Assembly: GCF_021431965.1 (NCBI RefSeq) | Contig: NZ_CP090370.1 | Location: forward strand, 434,001-498,000 | Reading direction: 5' to 3' | DNA length: 64,000 nucleotides | From: Erythrobacter sp. SDW2 | Lineage (GTDB): Bacteria; Pseudomonadota; Alphaproteobacteria; Sphingomonadales; Sphingomonadaceae | In this document: piece after piece, positions 53,840-62,529 of the stretch | Numbering within the stretch: position 1 is the stretch's first letter | How the letters are laid out: each line of letters starts with the position of its first letter | Notes under the pieces: generated by a model | The model's input: only the letters and a program-made list of their open reading frames with translations | Told to the model about the DNA's origin: nothing | Databases searched by the model: none | Program-made: the position numbers and the translations under genes

Positions 53840-54591
53840 ACCGCGTCCCCCAGCGCATCGAGCGCGGCGTCTAGCAGGCGCTCCTGTTCGCCATCGTCGC
53901 CAATCGCCACCAGCGCATCGGCGATAAAGGCCTGCACCAGCAGCCGCTTGGCCACCTGCGGCGGCAGCCCGCGCGCGGCCATGTAGAAGCGTGCCGCTTC
54001 GTCCAGGTGGCCCACAGTCGCCCCGTGGGCGCACTTCACATCATCGGCAAAAATCTCCAGCTGCGGCACGGCGTTTGCGCTCGCACCCTTTTCCAGCAGC
54101 AGGCCCTTGAAGTCCTGCGCCGCGTCGGTCTTCTGGGCGTCGCGGGCGACCTTGATCTCACCGAGGAAATTGCCGGTGCCATGTCCCCAATGGACGCTGC
54201 GAATGGTCTGGCTGGAAGTGGCCTCAGGCTCGGCATGGACGACCTGCGTCACGAATTCGCGGGTCGCCTCACCGCCGCCAATTGTTACCCCGCCGAATTC
54301 GAAATGCGCGCCCTTGGCGAGCATCACTTCCACTTCCACCCGGCAAGACTCGTTACCTGCAATGACAGTGAACATCTCCGCTCGCGCGCCCTCGCCGAGC
54401 GTCAGGCGGACGCGGTGCAGTTCCGGGCTGTCGCTACCGACCACCATGCAGTGCGCACGGGCTTCCCCGGCTGCGAGAGTAATGTCCTTCCACTGCCCAA
54501 GCGCGTCCACGCCGAGCCGCTCCAGCGCGCCGATATCGGCATATCGCCAGGCCTCGTCACGACGGGAGGGCAAGACCGCTGCGTCAGGCAT
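53836..54591 (-). CDS. sufD: Fe-S assembly scaffold SufD
   Basis: 251 residues, short for SufD (often 350-430) but typical of the alphaproteobacterial type. The beta-helix core holds NFLGEIKVARDAQKTDAAQDFKGLLL and the LEIFADDVKCAHGATVGHLDEAARFYMAARGL segment with the conserved Cys/His pair that pairs with SufB. It overlaps sufC by eight bases and sufS by four. Confidence 0.93.
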   Translation of the reverse strand: MPDAAVLPSRRDEAWRYADIGALERLGVDALGQWKDITLAAGEARAHCMVVGSDSPELHRVRLTLGEGARAEMFTVIAGNESCRVEVEVMLAKGAHFEFGGVTIGGGEATREFVTQVVHAEPEATSSQTIRSVHWGHGTGNFLGEIKVARDAQKTDAAQDFKGLLLEKGASANAVPQLEIFADDVKCAHGATVGHLDEAARFYMAARGLPPQVAKRLLVQAFIADALVAIGDDGEQERLLDAALDALGDAV

Positions 54592-55345
54592 CAGCCATCA
54601 CCGCGTCATAGCCTTCGTTCTCCAGCCGCAGGGCCAGTTCCGGCCCGCCGGTCTGGATGATGCGGCCGCCGGCCAGCACCGAGACCTTGTCCGGCTTCAC
54701 CACGTCGAGCAGGCGCTGGTAGTGGGTGATCAGCAGCACGCCCTTGTCGGGCGAACGCATGATCGCATTGATGCCCTCGCCCACCACGCGCAGCGCGTCG
54801 ATGTCGAGGCCGCTGTCGGTCTCGTCGAGCACCGCAAACTGCGGATCGAGGATGCCCATCTGGACCATCTCGGCACGCTTCTTCTCGCCGCCCGAAAAGC
54901 CGACGTTCACGTGCCGCTTGAGCATGTCCATGTCGAGTTTGAGCAGCGCGGCCTTGTCCTTGGCCAGCTTGAGGAATTCGCCGCCCGACAGCGGTTCTTC
55001 CCCCCGCGCCTTGCGCTGGGCGTTCAATGCCTCGCGCAGGAACTGGACGTTGGATACGCCCGGGATTTCGACCGGGTACTGGAAGCCGAGGAACAGGCCC
55101 GCCGCGGCCCGCTCATGCGGGTCCATCGCCAGCAGATCCTGACCGTTGAAGGACACGCTGCCACCCGTCACTTCATACCCGGGCCGTCCACCCAGCACAT
55201 AGGCGAGCGTCGACTTGCCCGCGCCGTTGGGGCCCATGATGGCGTGCACTTCGCCCGCCGCGACCTCCAGGGTCAGGCCCTTGAGGATCGGCTTGGCATT
55301 CTCGCCCTCACCAACTGTGGCGTGGAGGTTCTCAATCCTGAGCAT
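54584..55345 (-). CDS. sufC: Fe-S assembly ATPase SufC
   Basis: 253 residues, full length. Walker A GPNGAGKST near residue 39, SufC-specific FSGGEKKRAEM signature, and Walker B FAVLDETDSGLDIDALR. The ATPase drives conformational change in the SufB2-SufC2-SufD scaffold. It overlaps the upstream hypothetical by 14 bases and sufD by eight. Confidence 0.97.
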   Translation of the reverse strand: MLRIENLHATVGEGENAKPILKGLTLEVAAGEVHAIMGPNGAGKSTLAYVLGGRPGYEVTGGSVSFNGQDLLAMDPHERAAAGLFLGFQYPVEIPGVSNVQFLREALNAQRKARGEEPLSGGEFLKLAKDKAALLKLDMDMLKRHVNVGFSGGEKKRAEMVQMGILDPQFAVLDETDSGLDIDALRVVGEGINAIMRSPDKGVLLITHYQRLLDVVKPDKVSVLAGGRIIQTGGPELALRLENEGYDAVMADA

Positions 55346-55991
55346 TGGTCTGTTCGGCTTTCTGCTGGGCTTCCCGCTCGTTGGCCGCAGCGCATGCGCT
55401 GCGTTCGAGCGTGATGAGTTCGTTGTAGCGATTGAGCTGGTCGCGGTAGCGCGCCAGTGCCGCCTGTTCCTCGGGCGTCTGGTCGCTCTTGCCGACCAGC
55501 GCCTCGATCCGCAGTTCCTCGGCCTGCATGTAGCTGGCGCGCTGGTCGATCAGCGTCTGGACCCCGGCGGCGCAGCTGCCGTCGAGCGAGTAGCCTGCCG
55601 AATTGGCCAGCCGGGTGCGGACCGAGAGATCGAGGCTCTTGCCGCGCGCAATGTGAATGCGGCGGGCGCGGTCGAAGATATAGGCGACTTCCGACGGCGG
55701 CGTGGCATCGGCCCCGCCGCTGGCAGCGAGCGCGGCGTTGGCTTCGGCCTCCAGCGCCACCGCCTTCTTGGCGCAGCGGGGGATGTCCTTCTCGTATTGC
55801 GAGCCAAACGAGATATCGTTGCCGATGGCGTAGGACCCGCCGCGCAGGCAGTTGTAATATTCGCTGACATAGGGCTCGATCCGCACCGGATAGTCGAGCG
55901 TCCAGGTCGTCGGATCCTCGGGATAGATCGCCAGCACGGTATCGCCCGCCTGCTGGGCGACCATGACGAAAGCGAGAGCGGTGGCAATCAT
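55332..55991 (-). CDS. Hypothetical exported protein within the SUF operon
   Basis: 219 residues from ATG 55991, overlapping the DUF559 gene by four bases and sufC by 14. A hydrophobic N-terminus ([16 protein letters not shown]) looks like a signal peptide. The rest is charged and partly helical with an Ala/Gln-rich tail and several Cys (NCLRGG.., IPRCAK, SCAAGV, SACAAA). I do not recognise the family. Its position between sufB and sufC is unusual; an envelope protein in a cytoplasmic Fe-S operon may reflect simple co-expression. Confidence 0.65.
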   Translation of the reverse strand: MIATALAFVMVAQQAGDTVLAIYPEDPTTWTLDYPVRIEPYVSEYYNCLRGGSYAIGNDISFGSQYEKDIPRCAKKAVALEAEANAALAASGGADATPPSEVAYIFDRARRIHIARGKSLDLSVRTRLANSAGYSLDGSCAAGVQTLIDQRASYMQAEELRIEALVGKSDQTPEEQAALARYRDQLNRYNELITLERSACAAANEREAQQKAEQTNAQD

Positions 55992-56533
55992 GCGCGGGGT
56001 CCTTTGCTGCGCGGTGCGGCGGGGTTGCGGGGCCGCGAATAGTCCTGCCTGGGGTTCTCCGCGGCGTGCTTGCGCGCCGCGTTCTTCTTGTCGCCGATGC
56101 GCATCCGCATGCCGGCGGTGATGCGGGCGAGGACGGCGTCCATGTTCTCGAGGATATCCTCGGCCTTGATCCGCATCACGCGGATGCCAACGGCCTCGAG
56201 GCTCTTGTCGCGGCGCTTGGCGACGGTTTCGTTCTGGCCCGGCTCGTCGATGCTGATCGCCATGCCGAGGCTGTGGCAGTTGAAATCGACGATCGCGCTG
56301 CCAACCACGGCGAAGCGCTTGAAAGTATGGCGGCCGAGATCGGCCTTGGCGAACTTCTCCGCCAGCGCCTTGTGCGCCGGCGAGGCCTCGCGCCGCATCT
56401 GCCGCGCCATATCGTGCAGCGCATCGAGCCGGGACTCGGAGATTTCCCACCCGCGGCCACGCTTCTTGATGGCAGGGGCGGTATCGGCAGTTTCCGAGGG
56501 ATCGGGGAGCTGGAGGGTTTTGCGGTCAGTCAC
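55988..56533 (-). CDS. DUF559 (Vsr-like) endonuclease-domain protein
   Basis: 181 residues. The DUF559 core is visible: [47 protein letters not shown] and then [21 protein letters not shown], which is the PD-(D/E)XK-like pattern (Asp in IVDFNC, then strand and helix). Proteins of this family are putative nucleases of the restriction/repair type. It is inserted between sufB and sufC and overlaps both by four bases or is flanked by a coupled gene. The tail is Arg/Pro-rich. Confidence 0.75.
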   Translation of the reverse strand: MTDRKTLQLPDPSETADTAPAIKKRGRGWEISESRLDALHDMARQMRREASPAHKALAEKFAKADLGRHTFKRFAVVGSAIVDFNCHSLGMAISIDEPGQNETVAKRRDKSLEAVGIRVMRIKAEDILENMDAVLARITAGMRMRIGDKKNAARKHAAENPRQDYSRPRNPAAPRSKGPRA

Positions 56534-58011
56534 CCCACACTCCCCTCAAGCGAAATTGCCAGCAGCTTCTGCGCCTCGACGGCAAACTCCATCGGCAGCT
56601 CCTTCAGCACGTCCTTGGCGAAGCCGTTGACGATCAGCGCCACGGCCTCTTCTTCCGGCAGGCCACGCTGCATGGCGTAGAACAGCTGGTCGTCGCTGAT
56701 CTTGCTGGTCGTCGCCTCGTGCTCGATCTGCGCGGTCGGGTTCTTGACCTCGATATAGGGCACGGTATGCGCGCCGCATTTGTCGCCCAGCAGCAGGCTG
56801 TCGCACTGGGTGAAGTTGCGGACGTTGTCGGCATTGGGCCCAACCCGCACCAGCCCACGATAGGTGTTGTTCGATTTGCCCGCCGAAATGCCCTTGGAGA
56901 TGATGGTTGAACGGCTTCCACGCCCGTTGTGGATCATCTTGGTGCCGGTATCGGCCTGCTGGAAGTTGTTGGTCACGGCGACCGAGTAGAACTCGCCCAC
57001 GCTGTCCTCTCCATTGAGGACGCAGGAGGGATATTTCCACGTCACCGCGCTGCCGGTTTCGACCTGGGTCCAGCTGATCTTGCTGCGCGCGCCCTGGCAC
57101 AGCCCGCGCTTGGTGACGAAATTATAGATCCCGCCCAGCCCCTCGGCATTGCCGGGGTACCAGTTCTGCACCGTGGAATATTTGATCTCGGCATCGTCGA
57201 GCGCGACCAGCTCTACTACCGCGGCGTGGAGCTGGTTCTCGTCGCGCATCGGGGCGGTGCAGCCTTCGAGGTAGCTGACATAGGCGCCCTTCTCGGCAAT
57301 GATCAGCGTGCGTTCGAACTGGCCGGTGTTCTCGGCATTGATGCGGAAATAGGTGCTGAGCTCCATCGGGCAGCGCACGCCCTCGGGGACATAGACGAAC
57401 GTACCATCTGAGAAGACCGCGCAATTGAGCGTGGCGAAGAAGTTGTCGTGCTGCGGCACGACCTTGCCGAGCCACTTCTTCACCAGTTCCGGGTATTCCT
57501 TGATCGCTTCGCTGATCGAGAGGAAGATCACCCCGGCGCGCTTCAGCTCCTCGCGGAAGGTGGTGGCGACGCTGACGCTGTCGAACACCGCATCGACCGC
57601 AACCTTGCGCGCGCCCTCGACCCCGGCGAGCACTTCCTGTTCCGCCACGGGAATGCCGAGCTTGTCGTAGACCGCCTTGATCTCGGGATCGAGCTCGTCG
57701 AGGCTCGCCAGCGTCGGCTTCTTCTTGGGCGCAGCGTAGTAGAACGCGTCCTGGTAATCGATCCAGGGGTAGCCGACCTTGGCCCAATTAGGCTCTTCCA
57801 TCGTCTGCCACAGGCGGAACGCCTTGAGCCGCCATTCGAGCATCCATTCGGGCTCGCCCTTCTTGGCACTGATGAAGCGGACCGTGTCTTCGCTGAGGCC
57901 CTTCTCGGCGAATTCGGTCTCGATGTCCGCCGACCAGCCGTGTTCGTACTCGGCGGCCTTGGCGGCTGCTTCCCTAGCTTCGCGGTCTTGGATGTCGATG
58001 TCTTCGCTCAT
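56530..58011 (-). CDS. sufB: Fe-S assembly scaffold SufB
   Basis: 493 residues, full length. The beta-helix and cluster region has the [28 protein letters not shown] motif, [21 protein letters not shown] and the [21 protein letters not shown] end. SufB assembles nascent Fe-S clusters with SufC and SufD. Overlaps iscR by four bases and DUF559 by four. Confidence 0.97.
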   Translation of the reverse strand: MSEDIDIQDREAREAAAKAAEYEHGWSADIETEFAEKGLSEDTVRFISAKKGEPEWMLEWRLKAFRLWQTMEEPNWAKVGYPWIDYQDAFYYAAPKKKPTLASLDELDPEIKAVYDKLGIPVAEQEVLAGVEGARKVAVDAVFDSVSVATTFREELKRAGVIFLSISEAIKEYPELVKKWLGKVVPQHDNFFATLNCAVFSDGTFVYVPEGVRCPMELSTYFRINAENTGQFERTLIIAEKGAYVSYLEGCTAPMRDENQLHAAVVELVALDDAEIKYSTVQNWYPGNAEGLGGIYNFVTKRGLCQGARSKISWTQVETGSAVTWKYPSCVLNGEDSVGEFYSVAVTNNFQQADTGTKMIHNGRGSRSTIISKGISAGKSNNTYRGLVRVGPNADNVRNFTQCDSLLLGDKCGAHTVPYIEVKNPTAQIEHEATTSKISDDQLFYAMQRGLPEEEAVALIVNGFAKDVLKELPMEFAVEAQKLLAISLEGSVG

Positions 58012-58418
58012 GCCACTTCTTCAATTCTTGCCAGCTGGGTCAGCGGGATCGCCGCCAGCGCGCCGCGCAGCGCCTCGTTCACCAGGGGCCAGTGCGGCTT
58101 GACGGTGCAATTGTGATCGACCGAGCATTCGGTCCCGTCGACGCAGGCTGTCAGCGCAATCGGGCCTTCGACCGCCTCGACAATGTCAGCCACAGTGATC
58201 GCTGCCGCCGGCCTTGCCAGCTGCAATCCGCCGCCAGCCCCGCGGACGGAGCGCAACAGGCCCGCTGCCGTAAGCTTGCTGACCAGCTTCTGCACCGTCG
58301 GCACCGGCAGCCCCGTTTCCGCCGCCAGTTCCGCCGCGCTGGTGCGCGCGCCGCCGCAATGACGCGCGGCGGCGCTCATGGTGACCACGGCATAGTCGGC
58401 TAGGTTGGAAAGGCGCAT
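58008..58418 (-). CDS. iscR: Rrf2 family Fe-S regulator (IscR-like)
   Basis: 136 residues from ATG 58418 ([12 protein letters not shown]), the family start; an ATG at 58478 would add 20 unrelated residues. Rrf2 winged helix with the [24 protein letters not shown] recognition segment, then Cys residues ([15 protein letters not shown]) that can hold a [2Fe-2S] cluster. It senses Fe-S status and represses suf when clusters are plentiful. A palindrome covers the region just before its ATG. Confidence 0.93.
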   Translation of the reverse strand: MRLSNLADYAVVTMSAAARHCGGARTSAAELAAETGLPVPTVQKLVSKLTAAGLLRSVRGAGGGLQLARPAAAITVADIVEAVEGPIALTACVDGTECSVDHNCTVKPHWPLVNEALRGALAAIPLTQLARIEEVA

Positions 58419-58423
58419 ATCTA

Positions 58424-58446
58424 AATCGGACCAATTCGTTCCGATT
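58424..58446 (-). promoter_or_regulatory. Palindromic operator upstream of the SUF operon
   Basis: The arms AATCGGA (58424-58430) and TCCGATT (58440-58446) are exact complements with a 9-base spacer, extended by nearly matching CTAA flanks (58421-58448). It ends six bases before the iscR ATG. On the minus strand a TTGAAA lies about 17 bases upstream of a TTAGCT, a possible promoter placing the start at the palindrome. Likely the IscR site for autoregulation. Confidence 0.6.
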
Positions 58447-58514
58447 AGGCAGCTAAGGTCGGTTTCCCGCCATTTCAACGCAAATCCGCTTGTTGCGAGT
58501 CGTTAGCATCTGGC

Positions 58515-59457
58515 TCAGATCGACGGATCGAAATCGACCCCGCCGGCATCTACGATGCGGAAATTGCGCGTGTCGAGCAGCTTGTTGAGGATCGGATTGT
58601 CGCCCCCGCCCAGCCGTGATGGGGTGCGACCCACGAAGACCCCGATCTCGCGGATCAGGTGCGACTGGTCGTAGAAATACTCCTGCACCGCTGTCACCTG
58701 CTCATCGGTGGTTTCTGGCGACGTCAGGATCGCAGCGGCGCGCACCGCGCGATACTTGCGCTTGAGGGCGCGCGGATTAAGACCGAAATAGCGTTCGACA
58801 AGCCGCTGCGTCTGGCGCCTGGAGTAGCTCGACACCGCATAAAGCGCTTCGAGCTCAGGATCGAGCGAAGTGCCGAGCCAATGGACGACCGATTCCACCA
58901 GCTGCGCATGGCGGGCGACCACTTTCTTCACATGGGCGGCGATAAAGGCGCAGAGCTCCTCGACCATGGCCGCCTGTTCGATCGCCCCTGCGACATACCG
59001 CTGGCGCAGCGATTCAAGCGGAGCCTCGTCCCGGAGCAGTTCCTCGATCGAAAAAATGCGATTGCCGTGCTCGTCCGCCGGCAGTCCGGTCAGCGCGGCC
59101 CAGCCGAGCGGCGTCAGCGCAGCGCCCAGCGAGTGGAACCCTTCGGTAAAACGGAACGGGACCGCCATGCTGGTGGGCGATTGCAGCGAAAATGGCGGAA
59201 TCGGGAAATCAGCGTGGCCATCGATGTCGGCAACGCCGCGCCCCTTCAGGACCAGCAGGATCTTGCCGACATCGGCCGGTTGGATGTCCTGGATGGCCGG
59301 TTCATCGCAGCGGAAATGGAACAGCGTCGTGACATAGCGCTGCAGATTGGCAGGCGGATCGAAGTAGTCGATGGCAACACGACCGGGGATGAGGCCGACC
59401 GCCCCCTCTCCAGACCTTCGCGGGTTTGCCCCGCCTGTTCCGACCCCCACTTCCATA
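58515..59457 (-). CDS. AraC family transcriptional regulator (paralogue 1)
   Basis: About 314 residues; the exact start is uncertain (ATG candidates at 59501 and 59457, MEVGVGT...). A ligand-type N-terminal domain (VAIDYFDPPANLQRYVTTLFHFRC..) is followed by a C-terminal AraC DNA-binding domain (YAVSSYSRRQTQRLVERYFGLNPRALKRKYRA) with two helix-turn-helix units. It shares the same layout and the (F)GxTP segment with the neighbouring gene at 59569-60444, so the two are paralogues from tandem duplication. Effector unknown. Confidence 0.8.
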
Positions 59458-59568
59458 GAGCGACTATGCGACCTTTTTTTGCCCTGAGCGCCTGTGTGCA
59501 CATTTTGCCAATATGTCCAATTTTTTACGTCTTTATACCAAGCGCTGCAGGGAACCTGGTCCCGCCGG

Positions 59569-60444
59569 TCAGGCGGCGGTCGTAGCCCCGAAAAGGTCTA
59601 TCATGCCATATCCGTCCGGACCCAATGTATCGCTTGTTACGCTACTTTCGGTACCAAGCTTGTTCGGCGTGCGCCCGGTAAACAGCCGAATCTCGCGGAT
59701 CATGTGTGCCTGGTCGAAGAAGGCGCCGGTTACTTCGTCCTGGTATTGCTGCCGCAGGTCGGGCTGCGAAAGGAAGGTTGCGGCCCTGATCGCGCGATAG
59801 CGCCTGACCAGGCGCGCCGGCGGCTTGCCGAAATAGCGTTTGGACAACCGCTGGACCTGCCGTTCCGACAGGCCTGTCTTGGCCAGGAGCTCGGGTAGAT
59901 CGGGTGAAAAGCTTGAACCGAGCCAAGCGATCATGGCTGCGATGAACTCCGAGTGTGCCGGCAGGATCGGCTGCACAGCCTTGCGCACGATGCCTGCCAG
60001 CATTTCGCATGCAGCCTCCGCATCGATGTGCCCTGCTGCGAAGTCCGCACCGGCCTTTTCCAATGCTTCGGCAAGATCGCGCGAGAGCACTTCGGCTGCG
60101 TCCATCTTGCGATGTCCGAACTTGTCCACGGGAAGGCCTGCCACGGCGGCCCAGCCTTCTGCTGTGAGCGAAACCCCGCACGCCCGCACCGGTCCGGCCA
60201 TGGCAAACGGCGCAGCCTCCTGCATCGGAGCGACAAGGAAGGCCGGGCTTGATCGTGCAACTTCGCCAGGCGCGAACTGCATTCGCGCCTCGCCGCTGCC
60301 GAAGGCGATCATCTGCGCCGAATAGGCCGGCAGGATATCGTCGAGCCGCGCCTCATCGGTTTCGAACACGAACAGCGTGTTCACATAGGGGGCGAGGTCG
60401 GCCGGCGCAGCAATGAAGCGGAAACGGAACTTCGGCTCCATCAC
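59569..60444 (-). CDS. AraC family transcriptional regulator (paralogue 2)
   Basis: 291 residues. N-terminal domain FRFIAAPADLAPYVNTLFVFETDEARLDDILPA and C-terminal AraC domain (ETGLSERQVQRLSKRYFGKPPARLVRRYRA... to FTGRTPNKLG). It matches its neighbour at 58515-59457 in order and motif. Its start overlaps the DUF885 stop by four bases (60441-60444), so it is co-translated with that lipoprotein and may regulate it. Confidence 0.83.
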   Translation of the reverse strand: MMEPKFRFRFIAAPADLAPYVNTLFVFETDEARLDDILPAYSAQMIAFGSGEARMQFAPGEVARSSPAFLVAPMQEAAPFAMAGPVRACGVSLTAEGWAAVAGLPVDKFGHRKMDAAEVLSRDLAEALEKAGADFAAGHIDAEAACEMLAGIVRKAVQPILPAHSEFIAAMIAWLGSSFSPDLPELLAKTGLSERQVQRLSKRYFGKPPARLVRRYRAIRAATFLSQPDLRQQYQDEVTGAFFDQAHMIREIRLFTGRTPNKLGTESSVTSDTLGPDGYGMIDLFGATTAA

Positions 60445-62270
60445 TCCCCCTGCTTGGTCTGGCCCTTCTTGGACTGGTCGATCCAGCCCAGGACGTTCTC
60501 CTCAAGGATCGAAAGCGGCACCGGGCCACTGCGCAGCACCACATCATGGAAGGCGCGGATATCGAAGTCTTCGCCCAATTCCGCCTGCGCCTTGCCGCGC
60601 AATTCCATGATCTTGAGCTTGCCTATCATGTAGGCGGTCGCCTGACCCGGATAGACGACATACCGCTCGATCGCCTTGCGGATATCGCCTTCGGGATTGG
60701 GCGTATTGTCGGTGAGATACTGGATCGCTTCCTCGCGGCTCCAGCGCTTGTGGTGGATGCCGGTGTCGACCACCAGCCGGCAGGCACGCCAAAGCTCCAT
60801 CCCCAACCGACCGAAATCGGAATAGGGATCGGTGTAGAAGCCCATGTCCTTGCCCAGCTCTTCCGAATAGAGCCCCCAGCCCTCGGTATAGGCCGTCACC
60901 CCGCCAAAGCGGCGGAACGGCGGGACATCGCCCAGTTCCGTCTGGATCGCGCGCTGCAAGTGGTGGCCCGGCAGACCCTCGTGATAGGCCAGCGCTTCAA
61001 GCTCGTTCTTCGACATGTCGCGCAGGTTGTACAGATTGACGTAATAGGTCCCCGGACGCGAGCCATCCGGTGCGGGACTGTTGTAGAACGCCTTGCCCGC
61101 GCTCTGTTCGCGGAAGGCCTCGACCGGCTTCACCACCATTGGCGCCTTGGGCAGCGTGTTGAAGAACTCAGGCAGTTTCGCTTCCATCGCGTCGAGCTTG
61201 GCCTGCACATCGGCGAGATAGGCTTCGCGGGTGTCGTAGAAGAACTGGTCGCCATTGCGGGTGTATTCGAAGAATTCCTGCAAGGTGCCTTCGAAGCCAA
61301 CCTGCTTCATGATGACGCGCATCTCGTCATGGATACGGGCCACTTCGCGCAAACCGATGGCGTGAATCTCGTCGGCGGTAAGATCGGTGGTGGTATAGTT
61401 GCCCAGCAGCGCCTCGTAATAGGCCGCACCGTCGCGCAGGCGCCATATGCCGTCCTCGGTCGGGGCAATCGCCTGCTGGCGCTTCATTTCGACGAGCAAC
61501 CGCTCGTACGCCGGGCGCACGGAACGATCCCACGCCACGACAGAGGCATTGATGAGCTCCATCTTGGCTTCATCGTCGATGTCGAGGGCATTCACCTTGG
61601 CAGCGAAATCCTCGAGCACGGCGTTGCTTTCGCCGGGTCGGATCAGGTTCTCGATGTCGGAGATGACATAGGGATAGACCCAGTCGGGGGGCATGACGCC
61701 TTTTGCTGACCGCTCGCGTGCTTCCGCAGTCAAAGTGTCGAGTACCGTGCCCAGACCCTCGATCCGACTTACATAGTCGGCCGCCTGTTTCTCGGTCGAG
61801 ACGCGGTGAATGTTGATAAGGAACGCCGGCAGGTCGGCCTGTGCGCCGTTCATCTGGTCGAACAGATAGCCGTTCTCGCGGTAGGGCCAGCTTCTGGCGC
61901 TGCGCTTGGCGGCTGCCTCGAACAACCGGAACGACAGCGCATCTTCGGCAGGCAGTGCGGCCGGATCCCAGGTTTCGCGCATGGTTTGCGCTGCCCGCTG
62001 CTGCAATTCGTACTGCTTGCGGTCGCCCTCGTCGGAGAAATCACCCCAGCTGCCGTAGTCTTCGTCGCGAACCCCGCGATAGGCCTTGCTCATCGGGGAA
62101 ATGGCCAGCTGGGCCGCATCGTATTCGTCGAAGAAGGTGTTGATGTCCTTTGCAGCGGGGACGTTTGCCTCAGGCGGGGCGCTGGCGCTGGCCACTTCAC
62201 CGGGCACCTGGCCACAGGCAGCCAGGGCCAAAGCGGCGACGGACAGGCTGAACAAATGAATGGATTTCAT
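60441..62270 (-). CDS. DUF885 family lipoprotein (metallopeptidase-like)
   Basis: 609 residues from ATG 62270 (MKSIHLFSL...). Lipobox ALAAC gives a lipidated Cys near 20. The DUF885 domain has YHEGLPGHHLQ, an HExxxxHH zinc motif, and the YTEGWGLYSEELGKDMG segment that supplies a further Glu. Such proteins are predicted periplasmic peptidases. A hairpin with T-tract lies upstream in its leader. It overlaps the following AraC gene by four bases. Confidence 0.85.
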   Translation of the reverse strand: MKSIHLFSLSVAALALAACGQVPGEVASASAPPEANVPAAKDINTFFDEYDAAQLAISPMSKAYRGVRDEDYGSWGDFSDEGDRKQYELQQRAAQTMRETWDPAALPAEDALSFRLFEAAAKRSARSWPYRENGYLFDQMNGAQADLPAFLINIHRVSTEKQAADYVSRIEGLGTVLDTLTAEARERSAKGVMPPDWVYPYVISDIENLIRPGESNAVLEDFAAKVNALDIDDEAKMELINASVVAWDRSVRPAYERLLVEMKRQQAIAPTEDGIWRLRDGAAYYEALLGNYTTTDLTADEIHAIGLREVARIHDEMRVIMKQVGFEGTLQEFFEYTRNGDQFFYDTREAYLADVQAKLDAMEAKLPEFFNTLPKAPMVVKPVEAFREQSAGKAFYNSPAPDGSRPGTYYVNLYNLRDMSKNELEALAYHEGLPGHHLQRAIQTELGDVPPFRRFGGVTAYTEGWGLYSEELGKDMGFYTDPYSDFGRLGMELWRACRLVVDTGIHHKRWSREEAIQYLTDNTPNPEGDIRKAIERYVVYPGQATAYMIGKLKIMELRGKAQAELGEDFDIRAFHDVVLRSGPVPLSILEENVLGWIDQSKKGQTKQGE

Positions 62271-62324
62271 GCGGAATCTCCCCTGGAACCGATTCCCCGA
62301 ATCGGCGTCATGCAGGGAACGCAT

Positions 62325-62363
62325 AAAAAAGGGGGCGGCTCCCGGCAAACCGGAAACCGCCCC
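62325..62363 (-). terminator. Rho-independent terminator in the leader of the DUF885 gene
   Basis: On the minus strand a stem GGGGCGG (62363-62357) pairs with CCGCCCC (62338-62332), with an inner CCGG/CCGG pair, followed at once by six Ts (62330-62325). It is upstream of the DUF885 gene and no other minus-strand gene ends there, so it may be an attenuator or the end of a small RNA. A further hairpin lies at about 62391-62416. Confidence 0.7.
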
Positions 62364-62470
62364 ACAAAGTTGAGGAACTCGTTGCATCGCTGCCTCGAGC
62401 CCTTCGGGTCGCGAGAGGGAGATTACCAAAGCGGGTGATTCGGTGATTGTATGAAAACGACAAAGCCGGA
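62364..62470 (-). ncRNA. Candidate leader RNA or small RNA
   Basis: The 100 or so bases before the terminator have a second hairpin (CTCG...CCC/GGG...CGAG, about 62393-62415) and a TACAAT-like box near 62445-62450 on the minus strand. Together with the terminator this could be a transcribed leader controlling DUF885 or an independent small RNA. I do not recognise an Rfam family; exact ends are not defined. Confidence 0.3.
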
Positions 62471-62529
62471 ATTCGCGGGAATCGACCCCGCTCGACAGGG
62501 CCAGCGGGGGACGGCATAGGGCGGGCACC

